Below are positions 39,001 through 49,735 of a stretch of DNA of 60,000 nt, in pieces. Within the stretch, counting starts at the first letter, position 1. Each line of letters opens with the position of its first letter. The notes beneath the pieces are model-generated. The model did not search any database, was not told the origin of the DNA, and was given only the letters and a program-made list of their open reading frames with translations. The position numbers were made by a program, and so were the translations under genes. This stretch comes from Cryptomeria japonica (Eukaryota > Streptophyta > Pinopsida > Cupressales > Cupressaceae): assembly GCF_030272615.1 (NCBI RefSeq), contig NC_081414.1:236408733-236468732 (forward strand), read 5' to 3'.

Positions 39001-39483
39001 GCTTTGGTGCATCAGCGGATTCAAGTGAGTGCAGGAGGGCTCACCTCATCTTGAGCAATGAGCACTCTTCCAATACATGAGCTCCAAATGACTAGACTGC
39101 CCCTACAAATTCCCCTCGTCAAGAAAAGCACAATTACCCTTAAATAATAAATGAGTCACTATTATTTAGTTTGCTCACAAAATTTGGTAGACGACATGAT
39201 AAGTATAGGCAAACAAACTAAAAAACGGTGCAGGTTTGTGCTAGCAACCTCCCTGCCTGTGTAACGTCTATATAAATCAAATAAATAGATTCAAGCAAAT
39301 GAGATTTAAAACTTTATTTCGAATATTTTATTGATGTTTGACGAATCGAAGGACTTTGTAGAACATTGATTTGTTTATTACAAAGAATATCAAAATCTTA
39401 TAGCAAAATTTGATAGTCCTACCAATGAGTTCAATTCTGAAATAGTTAAACTTTAAAGAGTAATCAAATCAGTGTTCGACTCA
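36032..39483 (-). other. Leader region of the minus-strand Tat element
   Basis: 3.4 kb with no convincing gene between the putative primer site and gag. 37600-38300 holds degenerate units around '(t)gttctttttag/atc…aaaatg'. 38330-38960 holds three copies of a unit starting '(a)aggc(g/t)tt…aaactttc/a(a)agcaa(a/c)t' followed by 'gcaggc' or 'gctggc', at about 38330, 38785 and 38917. Two of these are followed by 'cctcagaaagatgtcat'. The open frames 37122-37370 and 36610-36945 are without domains. Confidence 0.5.
38330..38960. repeat. Degenerate long repeat in the Tat leader (three copies)
   Basis: Three related segments begin at about 38330, 38785 and 38917. The phrase 'cctcagaaagatgtcat(c/t)gc' also repeats at 38442 and 38853. 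Spacing is irregular, so internal deletions have shortened some copies. Confidence 0.6.
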
Positions 39484-40852
39484 TGTGGGGTTCACCAAAT
39501 GAAACACAATAAAATGGTTAGTTAAGATTGAGTCGTCAACATAAAACTAAACCATTTAAAAGCATTATCAAGGAAGATTAGTAAACAAGAAGCTAGGAGA
39601 TAAACAAAATGAAATGAATACAAAACGTCCCCATGATGCTCCCTTACGATAGCTCTTCCTTGTCCTCCTTCTCTCCAAGATACTGTTGTTATGTGGAGTA
39701 TGCCCTCAGTTTGAGCACTAGCATGCCAAATGGAGGATGGGAGATGATTGATTATGTCAAGTGTGGATGAGGATACAAATGAAGTGTTAATGTAAACTAG
39801 CATCTCCAACTAGTGGAAGAGCTAAAACATCAAACAAATCATTCAAGATTTCTGCAAAATAACAATGCATGGATAACTCCTCTCTTGTGTGTGTCCACTC
39901 AACAATGAAGGAATGAACCCTATTTATAGAGAAAATGGGCAAATGAAGGGCTCTGATTGATTTAGTTGAGGAAGGGTTACGATTGCTCAAGGAAGTGGTG
40001 ATCCTAAATCCATGTGCTCCCATTCAAGCCATTCACATGTTGACAAGTGTCAATAAGGGAAGGCTTGATAGGAGAGGGAAAAGAACATTAAATACCCGAT
40101 GAGACGTGATGGTTACCATGGGTGGTTAGGTTAAGGTTAGGTTAATGGATAAAGCTTTTATCCAAGGGGTAGAGGAATGTGCAAGGGTTAAGAGTTAGAT
40201 TTGTCAAATCCTTTAAGGCTTGAGGGGACTTAAGGGTTACCATGGATGATTAGGTTAAGGGATAAGCCTTTAACCAAGGGTTGGGGGAATGTGCAAGGGT
40301 TAAAGGTGGGTTAGGTTGGTCAAAGACCCATGTGGGTTAGCTTGTGAGAGCCTTAGATATTTTTGAGAAGTGACTCTTCCCTAATCCCTTATTTAGGAAT
40401 GTGCAAACACTTAGAGGGGGATTAGGCTAATAATAGGGGTTTAGACATGATTGGGAGAAGGGTCAGTGTGCAACTTGCATTTTCTAGAAAGTGCAAGTGG
40501 GTGAGGGATTTAGGAATTTAAATAAAAAATTATTTATTTAAATGTGAGAGATGAGATTTAAATAAATGTTAATTTATTTAAATATAAGAGATGGGATTAA
40601 TTAAACAAATATGCTCTATTTATTTATTTAATTATCAGAATATGGTTAGGTGAATAAAATAAAATAAATTGAATAATATATTTAATTAATAGGAGAAGAT
40701 GGTTAGGATGAATTAATTAAATATTAATTTAATTAATAGTTGGAAAAGGAGAAAAGATTAATTAAATGTGGATTTAATTAATAATTGGGTGGATGATAAT
40801 TAAACAAATATAAAACTTATTTGATTAGGTAACCAAAAAATACGTGTCTACA
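39484..40852 (-). mobile_element. 5' LTR and primer site of the minus-strand gypsy/Tat element
   Basis: On the minus strand the LTR starts TGTAGACACGTATTTT at 40852 and ends …TTGTGTTTCA at 39500, 1353 bp. It is followed directly by tttggtgaaccccac (39499-39484), a plausible primer site complementary to a tRNA ending …ggttcacca. A TATA box is on the minus strand near 39925. U3 is AATTAAT-rich, like the solo LTR at 24107. It lies 3.5 kb upstream of the decayed gag in the correct orientation. The outer flank is ataaa. No matching 3' LTR with the same U3 was found. Confidence 0.7.
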
Positions 40853-42714
40853 ATAAAATAATCATTTAAAAAAATAAAATATGAAATTGATCAAAACTTG
40901 GGTAAAAAATGATGAAATTTGGTCAAGTTGGTATTGAAACATGTGTTGTTGTTGTTGTTGTTGATATATTACACCATTGTTCACCCATACTTGATTTGTT
41001 TGTTATTGTTTGTTTTTGGTTGTTACTATTTATTAACTTAAACTTAAGATTTTATTTGTTATCTGTTAAAATTGTGTTCCAAGGGTTAGTTGTTTCTTTT
41101 CATCGATAAATCTACCTCATAATATAAATTGAATCATGCTTTTGTGTCCTTGGAAATGGTATCAAAGATAGGTGATAAGGAAGATAAAAGAGATGAGTTC
41201 ATTGGAGGAGATTTGACAGAACATTTTGAGCCAGTCCAGATCATCATGTTCTTTTATCCATAACTACTATTACTTGTCATTAGAAAGTTTTCAAGACATG
41301 TTTGTTGAGTTGGAAACCATTCTATTGTGTGGGTTCCATAATGATCCATCTTTCTTTATCTGACAAATACAAGACTCAACATCAACAAAAAAATCTCCCA
41401 TTTGCATTATAATAATAATAATCTCTCCTACTAGTTTTCATGCTCCACGTTTAAGCAATACAAGGAAAATAAAATGCATGAAAGAATGTCATAGATATGT
41501 ATACAATTTCTCGATCTCTACCTTGAAGATAAATGAATGAGGGTGATGTTGGGAGCATAGAGGTATTGTGGCTTTCATATATAGAATTTATCACTATTAT
41601 CTCATGTAGAACTAGAGGAAGATGTCACATTGATTGCAACCATTTTTTTTATTCAAAAAATGTGAGGACTTGGTTGAGATGTATCACTCTCCCACAATAA
41701 CAATACAACACAAAAGAAAGGCAGACATACTAGACTTGCATTTTTTAGTGTTAAGGGTATCGACATTCAACATTCAATGCTTACTCTATTCTCTTGGTAC
41801 CATAAAACCACAACAGTTCCTCCTTTAGATCAAGAGCCTTTCTACTGTACGTGTTAAATAATCAAGAGTAGATTAACTAAAATAATGAATTGAAAAAGAG
41901 ATTCCAAAAATAAGAACAAGGCACACCATGAATCTATTCACTGTTTCCAGATGATTACATATAATAGTAACTTGCTCTTTATAAACAATTATAACAATAT
42001 TATCCTGAATGTGGAGAGACAAATATTATTTGAATAAAACAAAGTGATTGTTGGGTTTCACATACAACAATCTCCCACTTGAAACCCAACCATATCGCTA
42101 CGAACAATGATATCCCCTTAACATCACATTGTAATCAGCCTAGAGGAAATGTGCAAGATTTAAATTTCTCGAAAGGTTATTCAAGAACATTCTGGATGAC
42201 TCGTCTCCAAGATATGTCAGAGTCAATGAAACTAGCCCAAACATTGATTTTTATAACATTCTTTATTTGATTAACATTAAGATTTGTTTCCTCAGACCTC
42301 TTTACTTTTAGAGACCTAAGAACTCTCCATAGAGCATTTTCAGTTATAGGCTTTATAATTTTCTCTACTGTAAGTCGTTCTATAATTCTTTTTCTTCTGT
42401 GAAACATTCTTAAAACCCCATTAAGTCGCATGTAAAATGCCTTGATCATTTTCAAATTGTTGTACATAATAATTGGATTTTCATATCACACCTCCATGAA
42501 ATATCTTCATGTTTTGATGCTAAATCAATGCCCCATTCTCTCTCGTTGACATATTTCTTGTAAAATGTAGAAATCCCATTGCTCTAGGTGTTAGAAACCC
42601 CATCAAGTCCAAAAGCCCTATTCTTAGAGCAGTATACGAAGCCATGAATGACCAGTTCTTCAAAGGGTAAACCATTTGCACAACTCTATCCATTTTTGTA
42701 GTATTCTTTGGTCT
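40853..42714. other. Decayed DNA with two Copia boundary signals
   Basis: No gene is recognised. 'tggtatcaaagat' at 41157-41169 resembles a plus-strand tRNA-iMet primer site. At 42069-42080 the minus strand reads aagtgggaga then ttgttgtatgtgaaaccc, a typical Copia polypurine tract to LTR junction. The LTR would extend left from 42069, with a TATA-like string near 41985 (minus strand). These may be ends of one or two Copia remnants. The minus frames at 42177-42467 and 42520-42915 have no domain I can name. Confidence 0.4.
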
Positions 42715-42719
42715 ATAAT

Positions 42720-44355
42720 TGTAGTGCATAAAAATGGAACCAAGTAGGTATGACCTAATCCCACTCTCATGTACACACATTGGAATAAGAAAGAGTCTAG
42801 GGATATATCTCACTTTGACTACTTCTTGTAGAGAAGATAGAGTTGAGGAATATCTCTTATGGTTTCTATTCCTTTGTTGTAATGAAGAGTAGATATGCAA
42901 ATTATGGTGCCACAATCAACTATGCTAGGAGATGATAAATGAAGTGTACATAAACTGAAAAATGCAGATTATGTCCAAACTGTAACTGAGGCATTGAAAG
43001 AAAAACTGAGAAATAGATTTAGACGTGCACTTGCTGCTGACAATTAGGGCAAACTACGCAAGACCAGGATGTCACGCCTTGGTCCCTGTTTGGACTGGAA
43101 GTTGGAACTCTGGATCTAGGATCCTGAGGGCCTGTAATGCAAAACTTCCACATAAAGATAAAAAAATATGTGGACCAAGGTGCCACGCCTTAGTCCCTAT
43201 AAACTGAGACCAAATTCTGAGGTTGGGTCTGTGTCTGTGTCTTCCATCAGTTCTGAAAGTCATGTGTGTGTTGGATTCCTGTACTTGCACCTACAACTTG
43301 AAAAAAAGGGTGTCTAGGTGGCTATATAGGGTTTTTCCTTGGTCAAACCCCTTGTTTTGGTGGTTTCCACCTCCACAAATAGTCGATGATGTACTAAAAA
43401 TGTGTGTGCAAGAATCTTGTGTGTATGCAAGATCCTAAATGAAAGTGATAAAGAATCTAGAGTTCTACCCTACACTTTGGAGAGAAAACTCTCAACACTT
43501 GTAAATGCAAATGTAAATGCTTCAAATCACAAATGGGCAAAGAGATCTAAAGCATAAATGTAAATCTGTAAATGAGGCTTATAAAAAGACATGAAAATAG
43601 CATGAAACCGTACCAAACCCTGAGGGAGATGTACAAGCCAATCAACAGTTGGTGATCTCCTATTATTCTTCAATGTCTTCAAAGCTCCTAATTGACATTG
43701 AAAATGATTCATGAAGGTTTGATAAATTCTTGATGAATGCTTGATTTGTTGATTGCAGACTCCATGTAACTTGCACTTTCACTTCATAAGAGGCTCCTTC
43801 AATTGCTAAAGAATCAGATCCTTCAAACGAGGAAAGGAAAGGCTATATGAATGAAACCCTAACTTTGTTTTGAGTCATAGGCCAACTTAGAAATGATATT
43901 TTCACCAATTTATTGGATTTAAAAATTAAATACCGCCAAAACATGCTCTTGAAATTCGGGGAGAAAAAGTCGGGACTAGGTAGCTAGCTACCTAGTCCGA
44001 CCAACTTTTTGCCTAATTTTCAGGGAAGCAAGATATTGTGATTTTAGAGCTAATTCCAGGAGTATGTGGAAATTTGAGGCGTCTAGATATGCAAAATTGG
44101 GCCTTCAAGGTCGAAATATGACATAATTAGGGCTTTTGATGAAATAATTAATTGGAAGAATAAAATAAAAGGGGCACACTTAGGGTTAAGGGCCCAATTT
44201 TATGATGTGTAGAGGGATAAAAGAAGGCTCTAGATTTAATTAATTAAATGATTAAAGGGAATTTTAAATGCAAGATGCAAACACACTAAGATGGGTGCTA
44301 ACCTAAGCATGGAAATGTACTACCCAATTAAGGGTATACAATTTATGATGCTACA
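42720..44355 (-). mobile_element. 3' LTR of element A
   Basis: 1636 bp. TATA-like tatata is at 43323-43328 (minus strand ctatatag). Two copies of the 25-nt inverted-repeat motif lie at 43062-43085 and 43172-43196. The string 'taggtagctagctaccta' at about 43978-43995 is a separate short palindrome, also present in the other LTR near 51010-51028. Confidence 0.9.
43062..43196. repeat. GGACCAAGG…CCTTGGTCC inverted-repeat motif, two copies (element A 3' LTR)
   Basis: Two 24/25-nt units, 110 bp apart, each have arms close to ggaccaagg and ccttggtcc around a centre near cgccacg. The second copy has one mismatch in the right arm (cttagtcc). Confidence 0.85.
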
Positions 44356-44375
44356 TTTAGCCTCCACTTTAGCGG
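44356..44375 (-). promoter_or_regulatory. Polypurine tract of element A
   Basis: Minus strand ccgctaaagtggaggctaaa directly precedes the LTR start tgtagcatc. The same purine string, with one or two changes, stands at the same place in elements B (53670-53689) and C (57974-57993). Confidence 0.8.
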
Positions 44376-44605
44376 TCATATGACACTACGTGCGTATGCT
44401 AGATAAAGTATAGAAAAGTAAACATTTCATGAAAAAGGATATATCCATGAGGTGTCAGACGAAGCCCCCAGCGGTATCTGCAGTACACTATTAGGAACCA
44501 CACCCTACAAAACAACTTAAATGATTGCTAAGAGAGTGATGAAATTTGCAGGTAGCTATATGCCCCCCCTTTTTTCTACTTGCTAATTTAGTGAGGTGAA
44601 ATAGG

Positions 44606-44737
44606 GTATCATGTTTACCATAGCGAATTATGAAAAGAAGTGATGACAAATGATCACGGCGAAGGTTGATGTATCAACCTTCACCGTGATCATTTGTCAT
44701 CACTTCTTTTCATAATTCATTGTGGTAAACATGATAC
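44606..44737. repeat. Near-perfect 64-bp inverted repeat (hairpin) in element A
   Basis: Arms 44606-44669 and 44674-44737 are separated by a 4-nt loop (tgta). The arms start gtatcatgtttacca and run in to gaaggttga. They differ at only four positions, all transitions, so two of the mismatches would be G-U pairs in either strand's RNA. It lies in the 3' region, about 250 bp from the polypurine tract. Confidence 0.97.
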
Positions 44738-45909
44738 TTTTGGTAAGAAAGAAAACTAAACCCAAATCCAACACAACCAAGAGTGTGAGGATTGGAGATC
44801 TCCAACACAAGATGAAAGATTAAGCAGAGAATGCACAATTCAGTGTTTGGAAAAGAATTACCTTTTAAATTTTGAAAAAGGAGGAAGATATCATTATCAA
44901 AGACATCCACCTTCTAAAATATAAGGGATCTTTGAGAAATATAACATATTGGAGGAGAGGAGAAGGAAAAATAAGAATACACACCTTCTCCATGATTTAG
45001 GAAAAAGTGGATTCTTAACAAAGGATTGCACACTTTCACTAAGGAGAGATTGTTCTGGAAGATGTATTTTTTCAAACAAAGAATAGGAAGGTACATATTC
45101 TATGCAAGAAATGACATCGAATGCAACTCAATAAAGGAAAGGTGAATCTCTAGACAAAGAGATAGAAAATATAAATATCATCCTTTCCCCCCAAGTATAA
45201 AGACAAGGAAATAAAAGAGATATCATGTATAAAAACACTCTTCTAAGAGAAGGAAAGAGATCCTCTTTAGGGATAAACACATTCACAACATAAAAGGGTT
45301 CATTATAAAATATACTACTCAATGAATAAGAGAGTTTTTTGAATGATTAAAGACTTCTGACACTAAGGACAAGGTCCCAATTAAGGATACGTACTTAAGA
45401 TCCTCATTAGGGATACTTGTTCCAATATGAGAGAAGGTATTCCAAATAGGAATATACACCTCTACAATCAATAAGAAATCCTTATAGAAGACACTACTTC
45501 ACAAAGGGGAAATTTTTAATCCTAATAAGGGGAGATGTTTGAAATCACTCTTGCCCCCATACATAGAGACATGAGATGGGACACAAATAGGCTATAATGT
45601 TGTTTCCAAAGTATGATTGCACGTGGAATTGTACTGACAATGAGCCCCCAATAAGTGAGCTACCAATGTCACATAATGATGAGAAACATAATAGCCACTA
45701 ATGTTATTTGAATATATGATAGAGTGGATGAGGAATTTGAATATCACATGTGAAATTATCTACACTCAATGAGAGAAAAAACATGTATAAGATGATGAAT
45801 ATTGAAATGTCTTGATTAGGAGAGTTGTCTCTAGTAGGAGAAGAATAGGCCCTTAAGTATTGTTCCTCTTGCACATAATAAATATTAGGAAAGGGGCAAT
45901 CATAATTCA
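44738..45909 (-). other. 3' untranslated region of element A
   Basis: No gene. It contains purine-rich repeats such as 'caaacaaagaatagg…atgcaagaaatgacatcga', which also occur in element B near 55295 and 55480. Two C-run phrases, 'ccccccaagtataaagacaagg' (45187) and 'gcccccatacatagagacatgag' (45553), also have counterparts at 55221 and 55625. These are element landmarks, not coding sequence. Open frames here lack domains. Confidence 0.6.
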
Positions 45910-48570
45910 TTAGGGCCTTGTTTCTAGAAAAGAGGATATTAGAATGAATAGAAGAGAAATCCTCATAAGTGGGATGGAAATCTCTTGAGGAGATTCATAA
46001 AGAGACTTGTCGATTGCCATGATTTCCTTATGAGTGGGATGAGTGTTGAGAGATGTAGAGGATGATCCAATTGAGGTTAAGTCATTATCACTACTAAATA
46101 TAGCATTCACATTTAGAGATGGTCTTTTAGATGCTTTGGTGGGCTTTGAAGGATTATATCCAAGTCTAAATGAAGCTTCGTGTATGTTATTTTATAAAGG
46201 AACTTTAATCCCTTGTTTATTTGCTCCACAACCATTGCCATTATATCCACTCTTAGCTAAAATGTGAAAACCTGGACCATAGAGGGATGTCATATTGGAA
46301 AGGGATGGTGGGGCCTCATAGGTCTCAATGTCATAATTAGATGAATAAGAAAATTATTTCGAAGGATTGTTTGAATTAGAGGCAGCCATAAAATTGTTAC
46401 TTAAATGTTTAGACAAAGTGGGTTGCTTTTTAGGTTCATCCTTATCTTTCTCCTTCTCCATTTTAGATCCTTTCCTAGAGACCCTGTATTATCCCACAAG
46501 AGTAGGGTTAAAGTCTAGAGATCTCCAGTTGTCATTTGAGAGTACCCCTTCAGAAGAAAAGATATCTTTGGGAGAGGATTCAGATTGAGTAGAATCCTTT
46601 TTAGGAGTCTTGAAAACTGGAGGGAACAAGGTATTCAAGGAAATAGGCATACTTGAAGATGTAGGAGTATTTGAAAAAGGATTAGAATTGATTGAACAAT
46701 AAGATGAAGTTTTCAATGGGACTTGTAAATTGGTATCAACATACAAAGTATACATCTTATTGTTATAAATGAACTTGACACTGCGATGAAGAGTAAAAGG
46801 GACATCTCGCATATTATGAAGCCAAGGTCACCGTAATAGAAGGTTATAATTAAGATCATCAGGCATAAAATGGATAGGCGTAGGCAAAATAACAGGTCCC
46901 ACCTTAATAGGAAAGGTTATAGTACCTAAGGAATATCTAGGAATATTATCAAAGCCACGAATAGTAAGAGAATATGGTTTAACAAGAGATGCATCCACCT
47001 TGATTTTATGCAATAGTTTAATGCTACAAACATTAAGGCCAGAGCCATTATCAATAAGGGTTATCCTTATAGCGGTACCATTGATAAGGACAACAATCAT
47101 AAGAGGACCATATTGATGTTGGATATCATGAGAAGGCAACTCATCTTGTGTGAATACAATTTGAGCTTTGGGTGTTGTCATGGATTCAATCAAAGAAGCC
47201 ATATTATTATGTGTCACTGCGGGCGAGACATATAAGTTCTTTAAAGCATCTTCTAACATTCAATGATGAGTGGATGAAGTTTGAATCAAATCCCAAAGAG
47301 ATGTCTTGGTAGGAGTAGCTTTAAGTTGTTCAATAAGGTCATACTCTTTACCAAGAGTTTGTGATATACAAGGTGCTTGTGAAAAAATAGGTTGAGAGGC
47401 AAGAAGTGAAGAAGGAATAACTGGAGGTGGATTAGGTTGCCTATTGTTTCATGTATTATATGTGCAACCAACTGAATTGTAACTCTCTCAACTGATTTGT
47501 TTAGCATACTCATAAGTGCTCTTAGTAGGATAACCTCCTTGCATAGTAATAATTGGTTTGTTAGGAGTGAGAAAGGAATCATCACTATAACCACATTGAA
47601 CCACCAAGAGAGGCTTCTTAAGAGGTTGATAATTTGGAGAAAGATTAGCACCTTGAAATGTGGAGAGGGGTTTATTAGGGGTTTCATAACCATTCACATG
47701 TATCATATTGATCTTAGACGGTTTGTGAATATGAAACCCTCGTGACCTAAGGTCATTCCCTTGCTCCAAAGCATCTTTATGAATTTCAGAAGAAGGATGA
47801 ACACCATTCATATGATAAAGATTATTGAAAGAAGTGTTGATAGTCTCTGCTTGCACCAAAATGTTATCGTGGATAGGATAAATCGTGGGAGATAGACTAG
47901 AAGTGGGCATTAATGTTTCATCTCTAGAGGTAAAGTTATTGAAAGAGCGTATAGTGTTAGTAGAAAATATCATATCATCCTCTATCACCACAGGATCTAC
48001 ATGAGAGAGGGACTCTCTAGGAGAAGGAACAACATTACTCTTCAAAGTTTCATCTTCAAGAGGAATATCTTTGAAAGAGATATTAACAATCTCTTCTTGA
48101 ACTAGGGTATCCTTATGAGTAGGACCAAGTTTGGGAAAGGGGAGAGCATTGTGTATCAATGTTTCATTCTTGGAGGGAAGTTTATTGAAATGCATAGAAG
48201 GTGAGGTGTTATTAAGGGAGTTGTCAATCATATATTTCTCTCTTATCACAATATCATCTTCTTTGACCAAGGTATTCTTACAAGGGAGGGACATAGTAAG
48301 AGAGTATCCAACATCATTCTTCAAAGGTGCACCCTAAAGAGGGAGATCATTGAGAGAGGTGCTATAATTGTCTTTTTGCACGATGATGTCCCCATTGTTA
48401 AGGCCAATTTTGGGAGAGGTAAGCACATTATTTATTAATGCTTCATCTGTTGATATGAAAAATTGCATGTTATAAGCGGCTGGAATGAAAAGGGCATTGT
48501 AATGGTGTTGTACTAATTTACTAGATAATAAGAAAAGGTTGGATGGTTGTGTTCTGTGGATGTAGACCAT
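45910..48570 (-). pseudogene. Element A polyprotein: repeats, retropepsin, G-patch
   Basis: One minus-strand frame runs from 48570 to 45910 (887 codons), interrupted by about eight stops. 48570-47800: degenerate 38-44-residue repeats (for example …DETLKSNVVPSP…, LVQEEIVNISFKDIP). 47700-47490: repeats of the type TPNKPIITMQGGY. 47259-46830: retropepsin with LIDNGSGLNVCSIKLL; a TGA follows in the otherwise conserved L-G-R-P-W-L-H motif at 46825-46827. 46812-46489: protease tail and the phrase NWRSLDFNP. 46282-46130: a G-patch-like domain (YGPGFHILAKSGYNGNGCG, ANKQGI, then LGYNPS) with one in-frame TAA. G-patches are glycine-rich RNA/helicase-contact domains known next to proteases in some retroelements. 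No zinc knuckle was found with confidence. Confidence 0.75.
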
Positions 48571-48805
48571 CTTGGGTAAACCACATCAAATCTCTGTGTT
48601 ATCTGTGTTATGCATGTTTCTTCATCTTTTATGTTTGTATTTGCATATAATTATTAATTTGTATTTGCTCCAGATCTGCCTAAACCCTAACATCATCCTT
48701 AGAAGGGAGAGCATTAATACCTGTGTTGATGATATCATCCTCTTGCCTCAAAATGTCTTTAATAAGATCTTTAGGGGAGAGAGAATTAAGGAAATTACTT
48801 ATAAT

Positions 48806-49414
48806 TTATTCTTCTTCTTCCAAAACATTAAGAAAAGGTTTAGGAAAAGGACCAACATAACTCATTAATGCTTCATCTATAGTGGGAATTTTATTGAAAT
48901 CAAAAGAGGGTATTGTATCACTAGGAAAAGTAAGGACAATACCATCTTCTCGCACCACGTGGTCCTCGTGAGGGAAGTAATTTTTAGGAGAAAAATGAAC
49001 ATCATTCTTCAAAGATTCATACTTAGGAAGGAGATCTTCAAAATAAGTGTTCATAACCTCTTCTTGCACTAATGTGCCCCCATTGGCAAGACAAAATTTG
49101 TGAGAAGATAAATCAATGTCTATCAACACTTTTTCTGTAAGATAAGTATCATGTATGGAAGGCAAGGTAACATTAAGAAAGGTGTATATAATAGCATCCT
49201 CTTCCTCTAAGACAGTTTCATAGGAGAGGCACATTTTAGAAGAAATGGAAACATCATTCTTCATATCTTCATCCTTAGAACATGGGAGAGTTTTGAAGGA
49301 ATTGATAACTCTTCTTTGCACTAAAACGTTCTCGTGAATAGGAGGATCTTTAAGAGAGAAGTAGATTGAAACAAGGGAGGCTAACCCATTACCACATCTA
49401 TAAAAGGAATGCAT
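48806..49414 (-). pseudogene. Element A: N-terminal repeat-protein segment
   Basis: A 202-codon open frame in a different minus frame from the downstream part, so one or more frameshifts separate them. It encodes more of the same degenerate repeat: phrases SKDEDMKNDVSISSK, TLVQEEVMNTYFEDLLP, ESLKNDVHFSPK and TIPSFDFNKIPTIDEALM alternate. Two unit subtypes seem to alternate, one ending SFK.LP and one carrying an insert with (I/L)PSF.FNK.P. I do not recognise a known domain. The long acidic, Pro- and Ser-containing repeats look extended and unstructured. Confidence 0.6.
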
Positions 49415-49711
49415 TATGCCAACAATTTTTCAACATAGAGAACAATGTTCAATTTGTATGATGTTTTCAACAATGAAAGCACCCTAAATTTATGTAATTT
49501 GATGATATCTAAGAGTGAAAAGTGTTCCCAAATCAAATAATTAATCTAAATTAAGCAATGCACAAGTTCAATTTGAATTTAAAAATTAGGGTATTAATGA
49601 AATTAACCTCTAAATTTTTAAAATTTGCAAGGAAATCAAACTTGTAAATGAAAACTTGAATTTCAAATTGCATAAATACTGAAATCTGAGAACATAAATC
49701 AGAATTAAAGG

Positions 49712-49735
49712 TGTTTCACATCAGGTTCACCAAAA
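49712..49735 (-). promoter_or_regulatory. Primer-site-like sequence of element A
   Basis: Minus strand ttttggtgaacctgatgtg follows the end of the 5' LTR. Its tggtgaacc start matches the primer-site-like string of the gypsy LTR at 39499, which suggests priming by a tRNA ending …ggttcacca. The tRNA is not identified. Confidence 0.55.

Noticed and set aside
39498-40858. ATAAAA on both sides of the 39.5-40.85 kb LTR as a target duplication
   Set aside because: The left ataaaa is also present in the homologous copy at 21924, so it belongs to the LTR itself. The LTR is better bounded by TGAAACAC at 39500 and a primer-like sequence.
41157-42069. A complete small Copia element between a plus primer site and a minus LTR start
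   Set aside because: The primer site is on the plus strand and the polypurine/LTR junction on the minus strand, so they cannot belong to one element. No LTR pair was found.
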